Assembly (NCBI GenBank): GCA_031432545.1
Contig: JAVKGX010000001.1
Coordinates: 132,411 to 196,410 of the forward strand
Length of the DNA: 64,000 nucleotides
Reading direction: 5' to 3'
From: Armatimonadota bacterium
GTDB taxonomy: Bacteria > Sysuimicrobiota > Sysuimicrobiia > Sysuimicrobiales > Sysuimicrobiaceae
A model generated the notes under the pieces. The model saw only the letters and a program-made list of their open reading frames with translations, ran no database searches and was not told where the DNA came from. Position numbers and translations under genes: made by a program. This document shows positions 43,132 to 51,758 of this stretch, one piece after another. The first letter of the stretch is position 1, and the number at the start of each line of letters is the position of its first letter.

Positions 43132-43376
43132 TCAGCGGACGCCGATCACACGCGCGTAGAACGTCTGCAGCGGCGCGCCCGCCCCCGACAGGCTGTACGC
43201 GGTGATCCCTGGCTCACCTGCAGCTCGCCGTAACTGCCCATCTGGCCGCCCCGCACGATCCACGTGTCACCGGCGACCTGCACGGTCACCGCGCCGTCGA
43301 GGACGACGAGCTGCGGCCCGAACGGACTGGGGAAGGTGATCCGTCCGCTCACCCAGTTGCTGGCGGCGAATGTTAC
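43132..43376 (-). pseudogene. Broken remnant of a beta-rich protein
   Basis: Minus strand: a frame without a proper start reads VTFAASNWVSGRITFPSPFG, then VTVQVAGDTWIVRGGQMGS and GELQVSQG. At about 43210 it changes frame by one base and ends in ITAYSLSGAGAPLQTFYARVIGVR then a stop at 43132. A one-base deletion in the GGGA run near 43209 would explain this. The pattern suggests a secreted beta-sandwich protein whose 5' part was lost, probably with the neighbouring insertion. A sequencing error is also possible. Confidence 0.5.
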
Positions 43377-43441
43377 CTCGATTCACACAACTCAGAAACC
43401 AGATCGGAAGATGGCGGTGCGGCCTCGCGGGGGCTGGGTGG

Positions 43442-43514
43442 CGCGCCCGGAGGGAATCGAACCCCCGACCAGAGGCTTAGGAGTCCCCTGCTCTATCCAC
43501 TGAGCTACGGGCGC
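43442..43514 (-). tRNA. tRNA-Arg (anticodon CCT)
   Basis: Minus strand: acceptor GCGCCCG pairs with CGGGCGC, discriminator G. The D-arm is AGCTCAGTGGATAGAGC, the anticodon loop CTCCTAA (anticodon CCT) and the T-arm GGGGTTCGATTCCCT. 73 nt, no encoded CCA. Confidence 0.92.
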
Positions 43515-43629
43515 GCAGTCCAAAGCGGATTTTAGCACCGCTTGCGCGGCCATGAGAAATGGCGCGCAGAATCCCGGACGATGTTTACGTCACAGGACAA
43601 CGGCCGCCGTTTGGCCAATCTAACGACGA

Positions 43630-43646
43630 GGGGTCCCGACGACCCC
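43630..43646 (+). repeat. Hairpin upstream of a ribosome site
   Basis: GGGGTC and GACCCC form a 6-bp stem with a 5-base loop (43630-43646), just before the AGGAGGAGGAGG ribosome site of the exported-protein gene. No T-run follows. Confidence 0.3.
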
Positions 43647-43661
43647 AGAAGGAGGAGGAGG

Positions 43662-44081
43662 ATGAGGCGAGTCGCTGTGCCGGTTGTGTGCGTGCTCGTC
43701 GTCGCATTCGCACTGCCGGCGCCTGCGCAGGCGCCCGCGGACGTGAACGTGGGTGCGATCTACCTGTGCAACGAGCTCACGCTGCGCATTCGGTTCCCCG
43801 CCGGGGGTCAGTCGATCGAGCAGCGACGCGAGGCGGTGCGGCTTCGGATCGTGCGCGCGTACGCCACCGAGCAGGTCACCGCGGCCAACATCGTGGCGCG
43901 GCCGGTGGGAGCCGACTGGGCGATCTACGTCGGCCGGCAGCTGATCATCACGGTGGACCAGAACCACGCACGGGCGAACAACACGACGACCGCAGCGCTG
44001 GCTCAGCTGTGGCTGGCGCGCCTTCGGGACCTGATGCCGCGGTGCCGGCCGGACCCGAACCCTCCGGGCAGCCGTCCGTAG
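43662..44081 (+). CDS. Small exported protein of unknown function
   Basis: The 139-residue protein has a clear signal peptide (RRVAVPVVCVLVVAFALPAPAQA, cleavage near residue 24). The mature part contains YLCNELTLRIRFPAGG, a helix-rich REAVRLRIVRAYATEQV segment and IYVGRQLIITVDQNHARANN. There is one Cys near the start and one near the end, which may pair. Start is strongly supported by AGGAGGAGGAGG. Located between two tRNA-Arg genes. I do not recognise a family. Confidence 0.65.
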   Translation: MRRVAVPVVCVLVVAFALPAPAQAPADVNVGAIYLCNELTLRIRFPAGGQSIEQRREAVRLRIVRAYATEQVTAANIVARPVGADWAIYVGRQLIITVDQNHARANNTTTAALAQLWLARLRDLMPRCRPDPNPPGSRP

Positions 44082-44183
44082 CAGGCCGTGGTGGGCGAGG
44101 GCCGTCGTCTTGGCGACCCGGAACCTCGGGCGCCGCGGCGGCGTATGCACGATTGGAGGTGCTAGGGGGATCGGGAGGTGTGG

Positions 44184-44256
44184 CGCGCCCGGAGGGACTC
44201 GAACCCCCAGCCTTCTGATCCGTAGTCAGATGCTCTATCCATTGAGCTACGGGCGC
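44184..44256 (-). tRNA. tRNA-Arg (anticodon ACG)
   Basis: Minus strand: acceptor GCGCCCG pairs with CGGGCGC, discriminator G. The anticodon loop CTACGGA gives anticodon ACG, expected to be edited to ICG by TadA (37515-37961). T-arm GGGGTTCGAGTCCCT. 73 nt. Confidence 0.93.
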
Positions 44257-44279
44257 GGCAAACAGGATTCTATCAGGCG

Positions 44280-44759
44280 ATGTGTCGGGTGTCCACGAAG
44301 CCGCTGCTGGTCACGGTGCTCGTGCTGGCCGCCGCCGTGGTGGTTCAGGCGGCCACTCCGACATCGCTGCTGATCGTGCCCGGCCGGTCGGTGGGACCGA
44401 TCGTCTTGGGTATGCGCATGACCCAGGTGTTCCAGGTCCTGGGGCCGCCCGAGGGACGCGAGCCCGGCGACCAGACGATCAAGTTCTTCTGGCCGCGCCG
44501 CGGCCTGACCGTGCGCGTCGACCGGGACGGCCGCGTGGATGCGATCTTCGTGGAAAGCCCCGCGTACCGGACGGCCCGAGGCGTCGGGGTCGGCAGCACG
44601 CGCGACGAGGTCGTGGGTGCTTATGGGCCGGCCCCCCAGGCCCAGGAGGACCGTACGACCCTGATTCTCTCCTACACACCGCTGGGGATCACCTTCGCGA
44701 TCGCCAAGGACCGAGGAAGCCGCGTTCACCTGGTGATGGTCTATCTGGGCAGCGAGTGA
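44280..44759 (+). CDS. Exported protein of unknown function (159 aa)
   Basis: The protein has an N-terminal signal peptide (LLVTVLVLAAAVVVQAA, cleavage near residue 25) and a mature part with repeating beta-like segments, including IVPGRSVGPIVLGMRMTQVFQVLG and two GVGVGSTRDEVVGAYG-like motifs. The two similar stretches (GRSVGPIVLGM.. and GVGVGSTRDEV..) suggest two copies of a small domain, each starting with a Gly-rich turn then a helix. Function unknown. GTG 44289 is an alternative start. No neighbour indicates a role. Confidence 0.7.
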   Translation: MCRVSTKPLLVTVLVLAAAVVVQAATPTSLLIVPGRSVGPIVLGMRMTQVFQVLGPPEGREPGDQTIKFFWPRRGLTVRVDRDGRVDAIFVESPAYRTARGVGVGSTRDEVVGAYGPAPQAQEDRTTLILSYTPLGITFAIAKDRGSRVHLVMVYLGSE

Positions 44760-44834
44760 CGCCATCCGTTATACAGCCACTCACCTGGCGCAGCCCTTCC
44801 CGCTGTGACCTTGCTTGTGCGGGCACTCCGTTGG

Positions 44835-44922
44835 CGGAGGGGGTGGGATTCGAACCCACGGGCGGGTTTTACCCCGCCACGGTTTAGCAAACCGCCGCCT
44901 TGGACCTCTCGGCCACCCCTCC
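44835..44922 (-). tRNA. tRNA-Ser (anticodon GCT)
   Basis: Minus strand: acceptor GGAGGGG pairs with CCCCTCC, discriminator G. The anticodon stem GGCGGTTT/AAACCG encloses TTGCTAA, giving anticodon GCT. The long variable arm supports serine. 88 nt. Confidence 0.92.
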
Positions 44923-44986
44923 CAAGCGCAGTGTACAGTCAACCGCCGCAGGTGGAAAGCGCGGCTGCCCGCTTCCGACCGATGGA

Positions 44987-46339
44987 TCACCGGCCGTACA
45001 GCTCCAGGATCAGCGCGACGTGTTTGATGCCGTCGACGTAGTCGCGTATCCGGATGTTCTCGTTGGGCGCGTGCACGTTCGTGCCCGGATACCCGATGCC
45101 CGCCCCGACCGCCGGCGTGCCAAACTGGGCGCAGACGACGTCCATGGGTCCGGTGGCGGCCATCAGCGGGTAGACGATCGGCTCGCGTCCGTAGACTTCT
45201 CGCGCCGCGTTCGCCACCACCCGCGCGATCTCGGAGTCCATCGGCGTCTTGGCGGGGTTTTCGAGTCCGAGTTCGTCGACCTCGATGTCGCCGAACCCGT
45301 GACGCGACAGGTGCGCGCGCAGTTTGGCGAGCACGTCGTCGGCGCGCTGATTCGGCACGAGGCGGAAGTCGAGCTTCGCCCGCGCGACCTTGGGGAGTAC
45401 GGTCTTCGATCCTGCGCCCGTGTAGCCCGACACCAGACCGCAGATCGTGCAGGTCGGCTGATACAGATGACGCTTGAGCAGCTCCAATCCGGACAGTCCC
45501 AGGAGATAGCGGTCCAGCTCCAGATCCCGGAGCAGCGCCTGGTCGTCCCGCTGGGCGGCGATGCGCCGCAGCTCCTGTAGTTCGTCCGGTGTCGGCTCGG
45601 CCACGTCGTCGTAGAATCCCTCGATCAGGATGTTCTCCTGCCGGTCCTTGAGCGTCCCCAGTGCCCAGACCAGCCGCCACGCGGGGTTGGGGACGATCGT
45701 GGCCAGCGAGGAGTGCAGGTCGCGGTTGGCCGCGCGCGCCCGCAGTTCCACGTAACAGATCCCCTTTACGCCCAGGTAGAGGTTGGGGGTCTCCTGGTGG
45801 TCCTTGCCGCCCGACTCCCACAGGCAGCCGTCCGCCCGGAACAGGCTCGCATGGTGGTGCGCGTAGCGGGGCAGGTTGACACTGCCGATCTCCTCTTCGC
45901 CCTCTACCAGGAACTTCACCGTGACCGGGATCCGCCCGCGCACGTCGTGCAGGGCACGTATCGCGCTCAGCCGTGCCACCAGATTCCCCTTGGTGTCGGC
46001 CACGCCGCGACCGTACAGCTTGCCGTTGCGGATCTGCGGGTCGAACGGATCAGACTGCCACTCCTCGAGGGGTTCGGGAGGCTGTACATCGTAGTGCTCG
46101 TAGATGAGCAACGTCTTTGAGGCGTGCCCCGGGATCTCGCCGTACACGAGCGGGGCAGCTCCCTCCAGACGGAGCACCTGAGTGCGCGCTCCGGCTTCTT
46201 CGAGCATCCTCGCCACCAGGTGCGCGCACTCCTCGATTCCGATGCCCTGGGCAGCGACGCTCGGCTGCCGCACCAGGCGCTGCAGTTGGGCGAGGTAGTC
46301 GTCCGCGTTGCGTTCGATGTGGTCGAAGACGTCCTTCAT
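44987..46339 (-). CDS. M20 family metallodipeptidase
   Basis: M20 enzymes cleave dipeptides or aminoacyl bonds with two metal ions. The 450-residue protein has the ligand motifs IYEHYDVQPPEPLEEW (His, Asp), VADTKGN (Asp), LVEGEEEIGS (Glu) and HAPNENIR (His near the C-terminus), with a dimerisation domain in between (VPNPAWRL region). It is closest in layout to the PepV/Cys-Gly dipeptidase-like group. ATG 46339 overlaps the stop of the DUF309 gene, so both lie in one operon with the YyaL gene. Confidence 0.9.
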   Translation of the reverse strand: MKDVFDHIERNADDYLAQLQRLVRQPSVAAQGIGIEECAHLVARMLEEAGARTQVLRLEGAAPLVYGEIPGHASKTLLIYEHYDVQPPEPLEEWQSDPFDPQIRNGKLYGRGVADTKGNLVARLSAIRALHDVRGRIPVTVKFLVEGEEEIGSVNLPRYAHHHASLFRADGCLWESGGKDHQETPNLYLGVKGICYVELRARAANRDLHSSLATIVPNPAWRLVWALGTLKDRQENILIEGFYDDVAEPTPDELQELRRIAAQRDDQALLRDLELDRYLLGLSGLELLKRHLYQPTCTICGLVSGYTGAGSKTVLPKVARAKLDFRLVPNQRADDVLAKLRAHLSRHGFGDIEVDELGLENPAKTPMDSEIARVVANAAREVYGREPIVYPLMAATGPMDVVCAQFGTPAVGAGIGYPGTNVHAPNENIRIRDYVDGIKHVALILELYGR

Positions 46340-47070
46340 GGGCCTCCCGTTTTCTGACAAGCGTCGTAGGTGGACGGTGGAGAGCCGATTACGAACACAG
46401 GATACGGGGACGGCTCGCCTCGCGCAAAGCGGTCTTCCCAGGGTCGCAGCGCCCGGATCAGCCCTGCGACGTCCAGACCCAGGCAGCCTGAGGCGTAGGG
46501 GGTCAGCTTGTCGACGGCGCGGCGCAGCAGCGTGACCGCGCCGTGCCGGTTGCCCTTCTCGTGGTGGTAGAAGGCGGCGCCGACTTGGATGAGGCCGTGA
46601 TAGAAGGCCCGATCCGGTCCCTGCATCTGCCGCCACACACCCTCGAAATATTCGTGGCACGAAAAGAACAGCCCGCAGTCCAGCAGAACCAGACCGCGGT
46701 ACAGTACGTCCGGCAGCCGATCGTGCGACGGATGCCGGTGCAGGTGGGCGACCGCGCGGTACAGCCGCCGTGCCTGCGGCGCGAAGTAGCCCCAGTGGGG
46801 CCGGTGGGCGCGGGGTAGGGCGATGCGGTCGCCGCCGCGCCAGAGGATGCGTCTGCGGGTGGCGGGCCGCAGGTCGGCGGGGTCGAGCCGCCAGCCGATC
46901 GGTGCCGCGAGTTGCCGCGCGCTGACCCTCACGGTGCTTAGCGACACCGCCTCGCCAGCCGACGCGATGGCCGCGTACGCGCCGAGCCAGGCGGTGCACC
47001 GCGCCTGGTGGGGAGTGGCCACCGCTTCGAGGGTGAGTTCGCTGAGCGCGTGCTTGAGTCGGATGTACAA
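46336..47070 (-). CDS. DUF309 family protein with N-terminal extension
   Basis: The C-terminal half has the DUF309 signature: FFSCHEYFEGVWRQM, then FYHGLIQVGAAFYHHEKGN and GAVTLLRRAVDKLTPYA. DUF309 proteins are typically 120-180 residues and of unknown function, with conserved His and Glu that may bind metal. The 244-residue length here includes about 90 extra residues with no recognised domain. TTG 47070 is the most upstream plausible start in the gap after the YyaL gene, but it has no strong ribosome site, so the N-terminus is uncertain. It overlaps M20 by 4 bases. Confidence 0.7.
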   Translation of the reverse strand: MYIRLKHALSELTLEAVATPHQARCTAWLGAYAAIASAGEAVSLSTVRVSARQLAAPIGWRLDPADLRPATRRRILWRGGDRIALPRAHRPHWGYFAPQARRLYRAVAHLHRHPSHDRLPDVLYRGLVLLDCGLFFSCHEYFEGVWRQMQGPDRAFYHGLIQVGAAFYHHEKGNRHGAVTLLRRAVDKLTPYASGCLGLDVAGLIRALRPWEDRFARGEPSPYPVFVIGSPPSTYDACQKTGGP

Positions 47071-47095
47071 GGCGGTTTTCCGACGCGGGCGGCGC

Positions 47096-49165
47096 CTACG
47101 TCCCGGCGGAGCCGGTTTCCAGCAGGCGGCGCAGCGCATCCGGGTCGAACTGGGGCAGGGAGCAGGACGTCCCCACGCACACGAACGCGGCGGCCCCACC
47201 GCCCGTGCGCTCGGCCATCGCGCGCACGGGCGGTAGGAGGTCCTCGTGCGCAGACTTCCGTTGGACAATCCTGTCCGGATGCGCGGCGCGCCAAGCGGCC
47301 GCATGCAGGGCGTGCGCCGCGGGATCCGCCCGGTCGCCGACGACGACCACGTGCGCACCGGGCCGCAGGTGGCGGCTGGCGGCCAGGAAGTACGTCGCCG
47401 CGAAGTAGCCATGGGCGGAGGCCGTCTGGCCGAAGACGTGTAGGATCTCCTCCGCCCGCTCCCGCCACTGCATGTCGCCCGTAAGCGTGGCGAGGTCCTG
47501 GAAGAACAAGGCGGCCACCGCGTTGGCGCCGGGCGTGGGGGCGTCCTGGATCGGCTTGTAGGGGACCTCCAGCGCCGGACCCCGTGCTGCGCCGTGCGGC
47601 ACGTCGAAGTACGCACCGCTGGAAGGATCGCGGTAGTCGGATTCCAGCAGGGCGGCGATGCGGCGCGCAACGAGCAGATGGTGTGGGTCCCCGGTACACT
47701 GGTGGGCCAGCAGGAGCGCTGCACCCATGTGTACCTGGTCGTCCAGCGTCCTCGGTCCCGTGGGGTCGCCGAGCACGTGCGGGAAACCGGACGCCTCGTC
47801 GAACCCCTCGCGCAGGAAGCGCTGCAGTGCGCGCAACGCCTCGTCGCGATACCGGGCGGTATCGGTGGCTTGGTGGGCCACCAGCAATGCCGCGATGGCC
47901 ATGGCGTTCCAGCTGGTGTACAGGGTGCGGTCGACGAACGGCGCGGGCCGGGCGGTGCGCCCGGCACGCATCTTGCCGACCGCCGACGCCAGCCGCCGGG
48001 TGACCTCGGCTTCCGATCTGCCCAGCACGGCGGCGATTTCGGACGGGTCGGCGGCCACCCACAGTACGTTGCGCGCGGGGTCGTGAGGCATCTCGCCGCG
48101 CTCGTGCAGGTCAAACCGCCAGCGCACGACTTCGAGTTCCTCCGGCTCGAGCACCTCACGCGCCTCATCGAGTGTCCACGTGTAGTACCCTCCGTCGTCG
48201 CCCGGGCCCACGTCGGCGTCCTGGCTGGCACCGAAGCCCCCGTGGGGATCGCCGAGGGTGTCCAGCAGGAAGGCAGCGGTGCCGTCGACGACCGCGCGAA
48301 ACAGCGGTCGGCCCAGCAGCAGGTTCGCGCGCGCATACGTAGCAAGCAGGGCGGCGTTGTCGTACAGCATCTTCTCGAAGTGGGGCACGATCCAGCGGGC
48401 GTCGGTGCTGTAACGGTGGAAGCCGCCTCCGAGGTGGTCGTAGATCCCTCCGCGCGCCATGCACTCCAGGGTGCGCTCAGCGACGACCTCCATCCACGCC
48501 TCCCGGCGGTACCACCAGTGATAGAGGATCAGGTCGAGCGCCGAGGGGTGCGGGAACTTCGGGGCCGACCCAAATCCGCCCCAGCGGATGTCGAACGCGC
48601 GGGCGATCTCGTCCAAGGCAGCCTCGATCTTCTCCGGTGAGGGGTCCGCAGACCCGGCAGGGCTTTGGGCGCGGCGCAACTCCTCGGCGAGCTTCGCCGC
48701 GAACTCCAGCGTGCGGTCACGCTCCTTGCGGTAGGTGTCGGCGACGCTGCGCAGGATCCGCTTCAACCCCGGGCGTCCGTGCGCGTCCTCCTTGGGGAAG
48801 TAGGTGCCGCCGTAGAACACCCGTCCGTCCGGGGTGAGGAACGCCGTCAGCGGCCACCCACCCTGTCCGCTGATCGCACTCACCGCGTTCTGGAACCGGA
48901 CGTCCAGGTCGGGACGCTCGTCGCGGTCGACCTTGATCGCCACGAAGTGTTCGTTGACGATCGCGGCGACTTCGGGATCGTCGTAGGACTCACGGTCCAT
49001 GACGTGGCACCAGTGGCACCACGCCGCGCCGATGTCCAGCAGGATCGGCTTGTCCTCCTCGCGGGCGCGGCGGAAGGCCTGCTCGCACCACGGGTACCAG
49101 TGGATCGGCTGATGCGCAGCAGCCCGTAGGTACGGACTGCGGGCGTCGTGCAGTCGGTTGGCCAT
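47096..49165 (-). CDS. YyaL-type thioredoxin-domain protein (DUF255)
   Basis: The 689-residue protein has an N-terminal thioredoxin-like domain with AWCHWCHVMDRESY (C50-H-W-C53), followed by NEHFVAIKVDRDERPDLD, then a six-hairpin, glycosidase-like region (about 190-600) with HYS/RYSTDARWIVPHFEKMLYDNA. This architecture is that of YyaL/Spermatogenesis-associated protein 20 homologues. Their biochemical role is unsettled. ATG 49165 is used; a -10-like TACAAT lies 9 bases upstream with no Shine-Dalgarno, so the mRNA may be leaderless. It heads the operon with DUF309 and M20. Confidence 0.85.
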   Translation of the reverse strand: MANRLHDARSPYLRAAAHQPIHWYPWCEQAFRRAREEDKPILLDIGAAWCHWCHVMDRESYDDPEVAAIVNEHFVAIKVDRDERPDLDVRFQNAVSAISGQGGWPLTAFLTPDGRVFYGGTYFPKEDAHGRPGLKRILRSVADTYRKERDRTLEFAAKLAEELRRAQSPAGSADPSPEKIEAALDEIARAFDIRWGGFGSAPKFPHPSALDLILYHWWYRREAWMEVVAERTLECMARGGIYDHLGGGFHRYSTDARWIVPHFEKMLYDNAALLATYARANLLLGRPLFRAVVDGTAAFLLDTLGDPHGGFGASQDADVGPGDDGGYYTWTLDEAREVLEPEELEVVRWRFDLHERGEMPHDPARNVLWVAADPSEIAAVLGRSEAEVTRRLASAVGKMRAGRTARPAPFVDRTLYTSWNAMAIAALLVAHQATDTARYRDEALRALQRFLREGFDEASGFPHVLGDPTGPRTLDDQVHMGAALLLAHQCTGDPHHLLVARRIAALLESDYRDPSSGAYFDVPHGAARGPALEVPYKPIQDAPTPGANAVAALFFQDLATLTGDMQWRERAEEILHVFGQTASAHGYFAATYFLAASRHLRPGAHVVVVGDRADPAAHALHAAAWRAAHPDRIVQRKSAHEDLLPPVRAMAERTGGGAAAFVCVGTSCSLPQFDPDALRRLLETGSAGT

Positions 49166-49173
49166 CGCGATGT

Positions 49174-49179
49174 TATTGT
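49174..49179 (-). promoter_or_regulatory. Putative -10 element placed for a leaderless transcript
   Basis: On the minus strand TACAAT is followed after 9 bases by the YyaL start ATG. Transcription normally starts 6-8 bases after a -10 hexamer, so the RNA would begin almost at the start codon. Confidence 0.45.
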
Positions 49180-49204
49180 ACGGGAAACGGGCGGAGGCGA
49201 CGCC

Positions 49205-49228
49205 GGCGATCCCCACGTGGGGAGCGCC
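49205..49228. repeat. Inverted repeat with core CCCCACGTGGGG, second copy
   Basis: The core (49211-49222) is identical to that at 32231-32242. Arms GGCG and CGCC extend it to 24 bases with one mismatch. It lies between the DUF1844 stop and the YyaL promoter. Confidence 0.5.
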
Positions 49229-49246
49229 GTCCAGCGCGGCTGCGGG

Positions 49247-49531
49247 CTACTGTCGGGTGGCGTCCAGGTAGTTGAAGCGGAGGTCGGCGATGTGCATGAG
49301 CAGCTCGCTCAAGACGTCACCGTGGACTTTGCCCTCGAGGAGCTCGGCGAGCCGGGCGGCGCCGTCGATCGCCAGGCGGGCTTGTTCCAGGTCTTTCTGC
49401 TCTCGGCCCGGGATCAGGCCTAGGTGCAGCCTGGCCTTGTGGGTGAGCAACCCGACGCACCAGACGATCACATCGGCGGTGGACGTCGTCTCGAACATCT
49501 CCACAGGGTTTACGGTCTCTTCCGTGCCCAT
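49247..49531 (-). CDS. DUF1844 family protein
   Basis: The 94-residue protein matches the DUF1844 pattern: N-terminal disordered 15 residues, a helix ADVIVWCVGLLTHKARLHLG, the turn LIPGREQKDLEQARLAID, and a last helix SELLMHIADLRFNYLDA. This family is widespread and uncharacterised. ATG 49531 has GGGTGAT upstream. It lies before the YyaL gene on the same strand with 81 bases between. Confidence 0.8.
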   Translation of the reverse strand: MGTEETVNPVEMFETTSTADVIVWCVGLLTHKARLHLGLIPGREQKDLEQARLAIDGAARLAELLEGKVHGDVLSELLMHIADLRFNYLDATRQ

Positions 49532-49628
49532 ACATCACCCGCAGGCAACCGGCTCGCGGCTGTAGGTGGGCACCGCCTGCGGCTCGGCTCCCCGCTAGAA
49601 TTGTTCCCCGCATCGGCCTCCGATAGAC

Positions 49629-51641
49629 TCAGCTCCTGGGGACCGCGGCCGGGCGGCGCCTCAGCCACTGGATCGCGGCCACCGCGAGGATCCCCGCGAT
49701 CGCGGCGACGTCCTCCAAGGCGGACGGGTAGATCAGCACCACGCCGGCCACTGCGAGGACGGCCCGCTCCAGCGCCGTGGCTTGGGCCACGAACCAGCCG
49801 GTGACGGCTGCAGCGAGTCCACTCAGACCGAAGATCGCCGTCGTCGTCGTGTAGGCCACGGTCTGCCATGGTGCCAGCAGCAGCAACCCCAGCCCCGCCT
49901 GGTGGATGGTGAACATGAAGGGCACCACGAACGCCGGCAGCGTGTACTTCCATGCCATGAGCATCGTGCGGAACGGTCGACCACCGGTCAGGGCGGCGGC
50001 CGCAAGGGGTGACAGCCCCACCGGCGGCGAGACCTCCGACAGGATGGCGTAGTAGAAGATGAACATGTGCGCGGCGAGTTCGTGCACGCCGAGTTTCGTC
50101 AGGGCGGGCGCCACGATCACCGCCGCGATGATGTAAGTCGCGGTGATCGGCAGCGCCAGTCCCAAAACCCACAGCGCGATCGCCGCGAAGACGAGCGTCG
50201 GCAGGATCTGGCCGCCGGCGTAGGCGACGATGACGTCGGAGATCTTCAGGCCCAGCCCGGTGAGGTTGACGACCCCGACCACGATCCCTGCCGCGGCACA
50301 GGTCACCGCGACGTTGAGCACCTGGCGCGTCCCGTTGTCGAGCGCAGCGATCGTCTTGGAGGCGTTCACGACCACCGGTCCAATCCGGACGTCGCCCGGC
50401 TCTCGGTGGGTCCCAGCCCTCCGCACGGTGAGCAGGGCGGTCTCGCGGCGCAGCAGACTGGTGGCCCAGGCGATGAGGGTGGCCCAGTACACGGCCTTGA
50501 TCGCTGTGAACCCGGCGATCATCAGAGCGGGGATGACCACGAGCGAGGAGAGCAGGTACCAGTAGCGCGCCACGAGCCGTACGGGGTCTCCAGCGTCGAT
50601 GGGGACCTGCCGCAGCGACATCCGGCGCGCATCGAACTCGATCATGAGCATGATCGAGAAGTAGTACAGCACCGTCGGGATGATCGCCATCATCACGACT
50701 TGGAGATAGGAGATCTTCAGGATCTCGGCGATGATGAACGCCGCCGCGCCCAGAATCGGCGGGGAGATCACCGCTCCGATGCCGCCCGCCGACAGCAGAC
50801 CGCCCGCCGACTCGCGGTCATATCCTGCACGCTTGAGCATCGGGTAGGTGATGGCCCCGACGGTGACGGTGGTGGCCACCCCGCTCCCCGACGGCCCGCC
50901 GAGCAGGAACGAGGCCACCGTGACGGCTTGTCCGGGGCCGGTGCGACGGCGACCGGTGAGGGCAAGGGCCAAGTCGACGAAGAACCTCCCCGCTCCGGAG
51001 GCGTCCAGCACGGCGCCGTAGATCGTGAACAGGATGATGAACGTCGCCGAGACCTCCAACGGCACGCCGAAGATGCCTTCCAGGGTGATGAACAGCTGGC
51101 CGACGACGCGCACGAGATCGTAGCCGCGGTGCGTCCACGGTTCCGGCAAATACGGGCCGACGAAGGCATAGACGAGGGCACCCAGGACCAGGACGAGCAG
51201 AGCATTGCCGACGGTGCGGCGGGTCGCCTCCAGCACGAGGAGGATCGTGAGGATGCCGAACAGCATGTCCAACTGCGTGGGGATGTATGCACGGTAGATG
51301 AACTGCTCGAAGTCGATCAGGACGTATCCCAGCGCCGCTGCGCTGCCGCCTGCCAGGCACAGATCCCAGACCGTTGGGCTGCGGCGCTGCAGCGAACGCT
51401 TCGTGCCCGGGTACAGCAGAAAGCTCAGGACCAAGACGATGAGCAGGTGCCGGGTCAGGTGGATCTGGCGGATGAACGGCACGGTGGCGGAGTACAGGTG
51501 GTACAGGGAAGAGGCGACGGCCAGAAACGTGACGAGGGCGGCCCACGCGCCACCGAGGTGTCGGGTCTTTCCCTCGTAGGCCTCGACGAGTTCCTTGATC
51601 TCTTGGTCGGACTTGACCGGTGCGAGGTCACGCTCGTTCAT
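49629..51641 (-). CDS. TRAP transporter fused permease (4TM/12TM)
   Basis: TRAP permeases import organic acids or amino acids driven by ion gradients. The 670-residue protein fuses the small (DctQ-like) and large (DctM-like) membrane subunits; about 16-18 hydrophobic segments are seen. Conserved points: LLVLVLGALVYAFVGPYLPEPWTHRGY, FLLGGPSGSGVATTVTVGAITYPMLKRAGYD (about 258-288) and SPPVGLSPLAAAALTGG (C-terminal). The fused form is typical of TAXI-type transporters. ATG 51641 with GAGGGG upstream. It is encoded with a TAXI receptor and a DUF1850 protein on the same strand. Confidence 0.92.
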   Translation of the reverse strand: MNERDLAPVKSDQEIKELVEAYEGKTRHLGGAWAALVTFLAVASSLYHLYSATVPFIRQIHLTRHLLIVLVLSFLLYPGTKRSLQRRSPTVWDLCLAGGSAAALGYVLIDFEQFIYRAYIPTQLDMLFGILTILLVLEATRRTVGNALLVLVLGALVYAFVGPYLPEPWTHRGYDLVRVVGQLFITLEGIFGVPLEVSATFIILFTIYGAVLDASGAGRFFVDLALALTGRRRTGPGQAVTVASFLLGGPSGSGVATTVTVGAITYPMLKRAGYDRESAGGLLSAGGIGAVISPPILGAAAFIIAEILKISYLQVVMMAIIPTVLYYFSIMLMIEFDARRMSLRQVPIDAGDPVRLVARYWYLLSSLVVIPALMIAGFTAIKAVYWATLIAWATSLLRRETALLTVRRAGTHREPGDVRIGPVVVNASKTIAALDNGTRQVLNVAVTCAAAGIVVGVVNLTGLGLKISDVIVAYAGGQILPTLVFAAIALWVLGLALPITATYIIAAVIVAPALTKLGVHELAAHMFIFYYAILSEVSPPVGLSPLAAAALTGGRPFRTMLMAWKYTLPAFVVPFMFTIHQAGLGLLLLAPWQTVAYTTTTAIFGLSGLAAAVTGWFVAQATALERAVLAVAGVVLIYPSALEDVAAIAGILAVAAIQWLRRRPAAVPRS

Positions 51642-51758
51642 GGACCCCTCGGACGGCACTCGGCCGTGGGCGGTCGACAGATCCGTCGGATCGGGGCGCG
51701 ATGCCTGCAGCTCGAGCGTAGGGCGTCCCACACCGCGGGCCGATCCCACCCTGCTCCG

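Noticed and set aside
43146-43352. 68-residue intact small gene on the minus strand
   Set aside because: The C-terminal 20 residues are in the wrong frame compared with a sensible continuation, so a broken remnant fits better.
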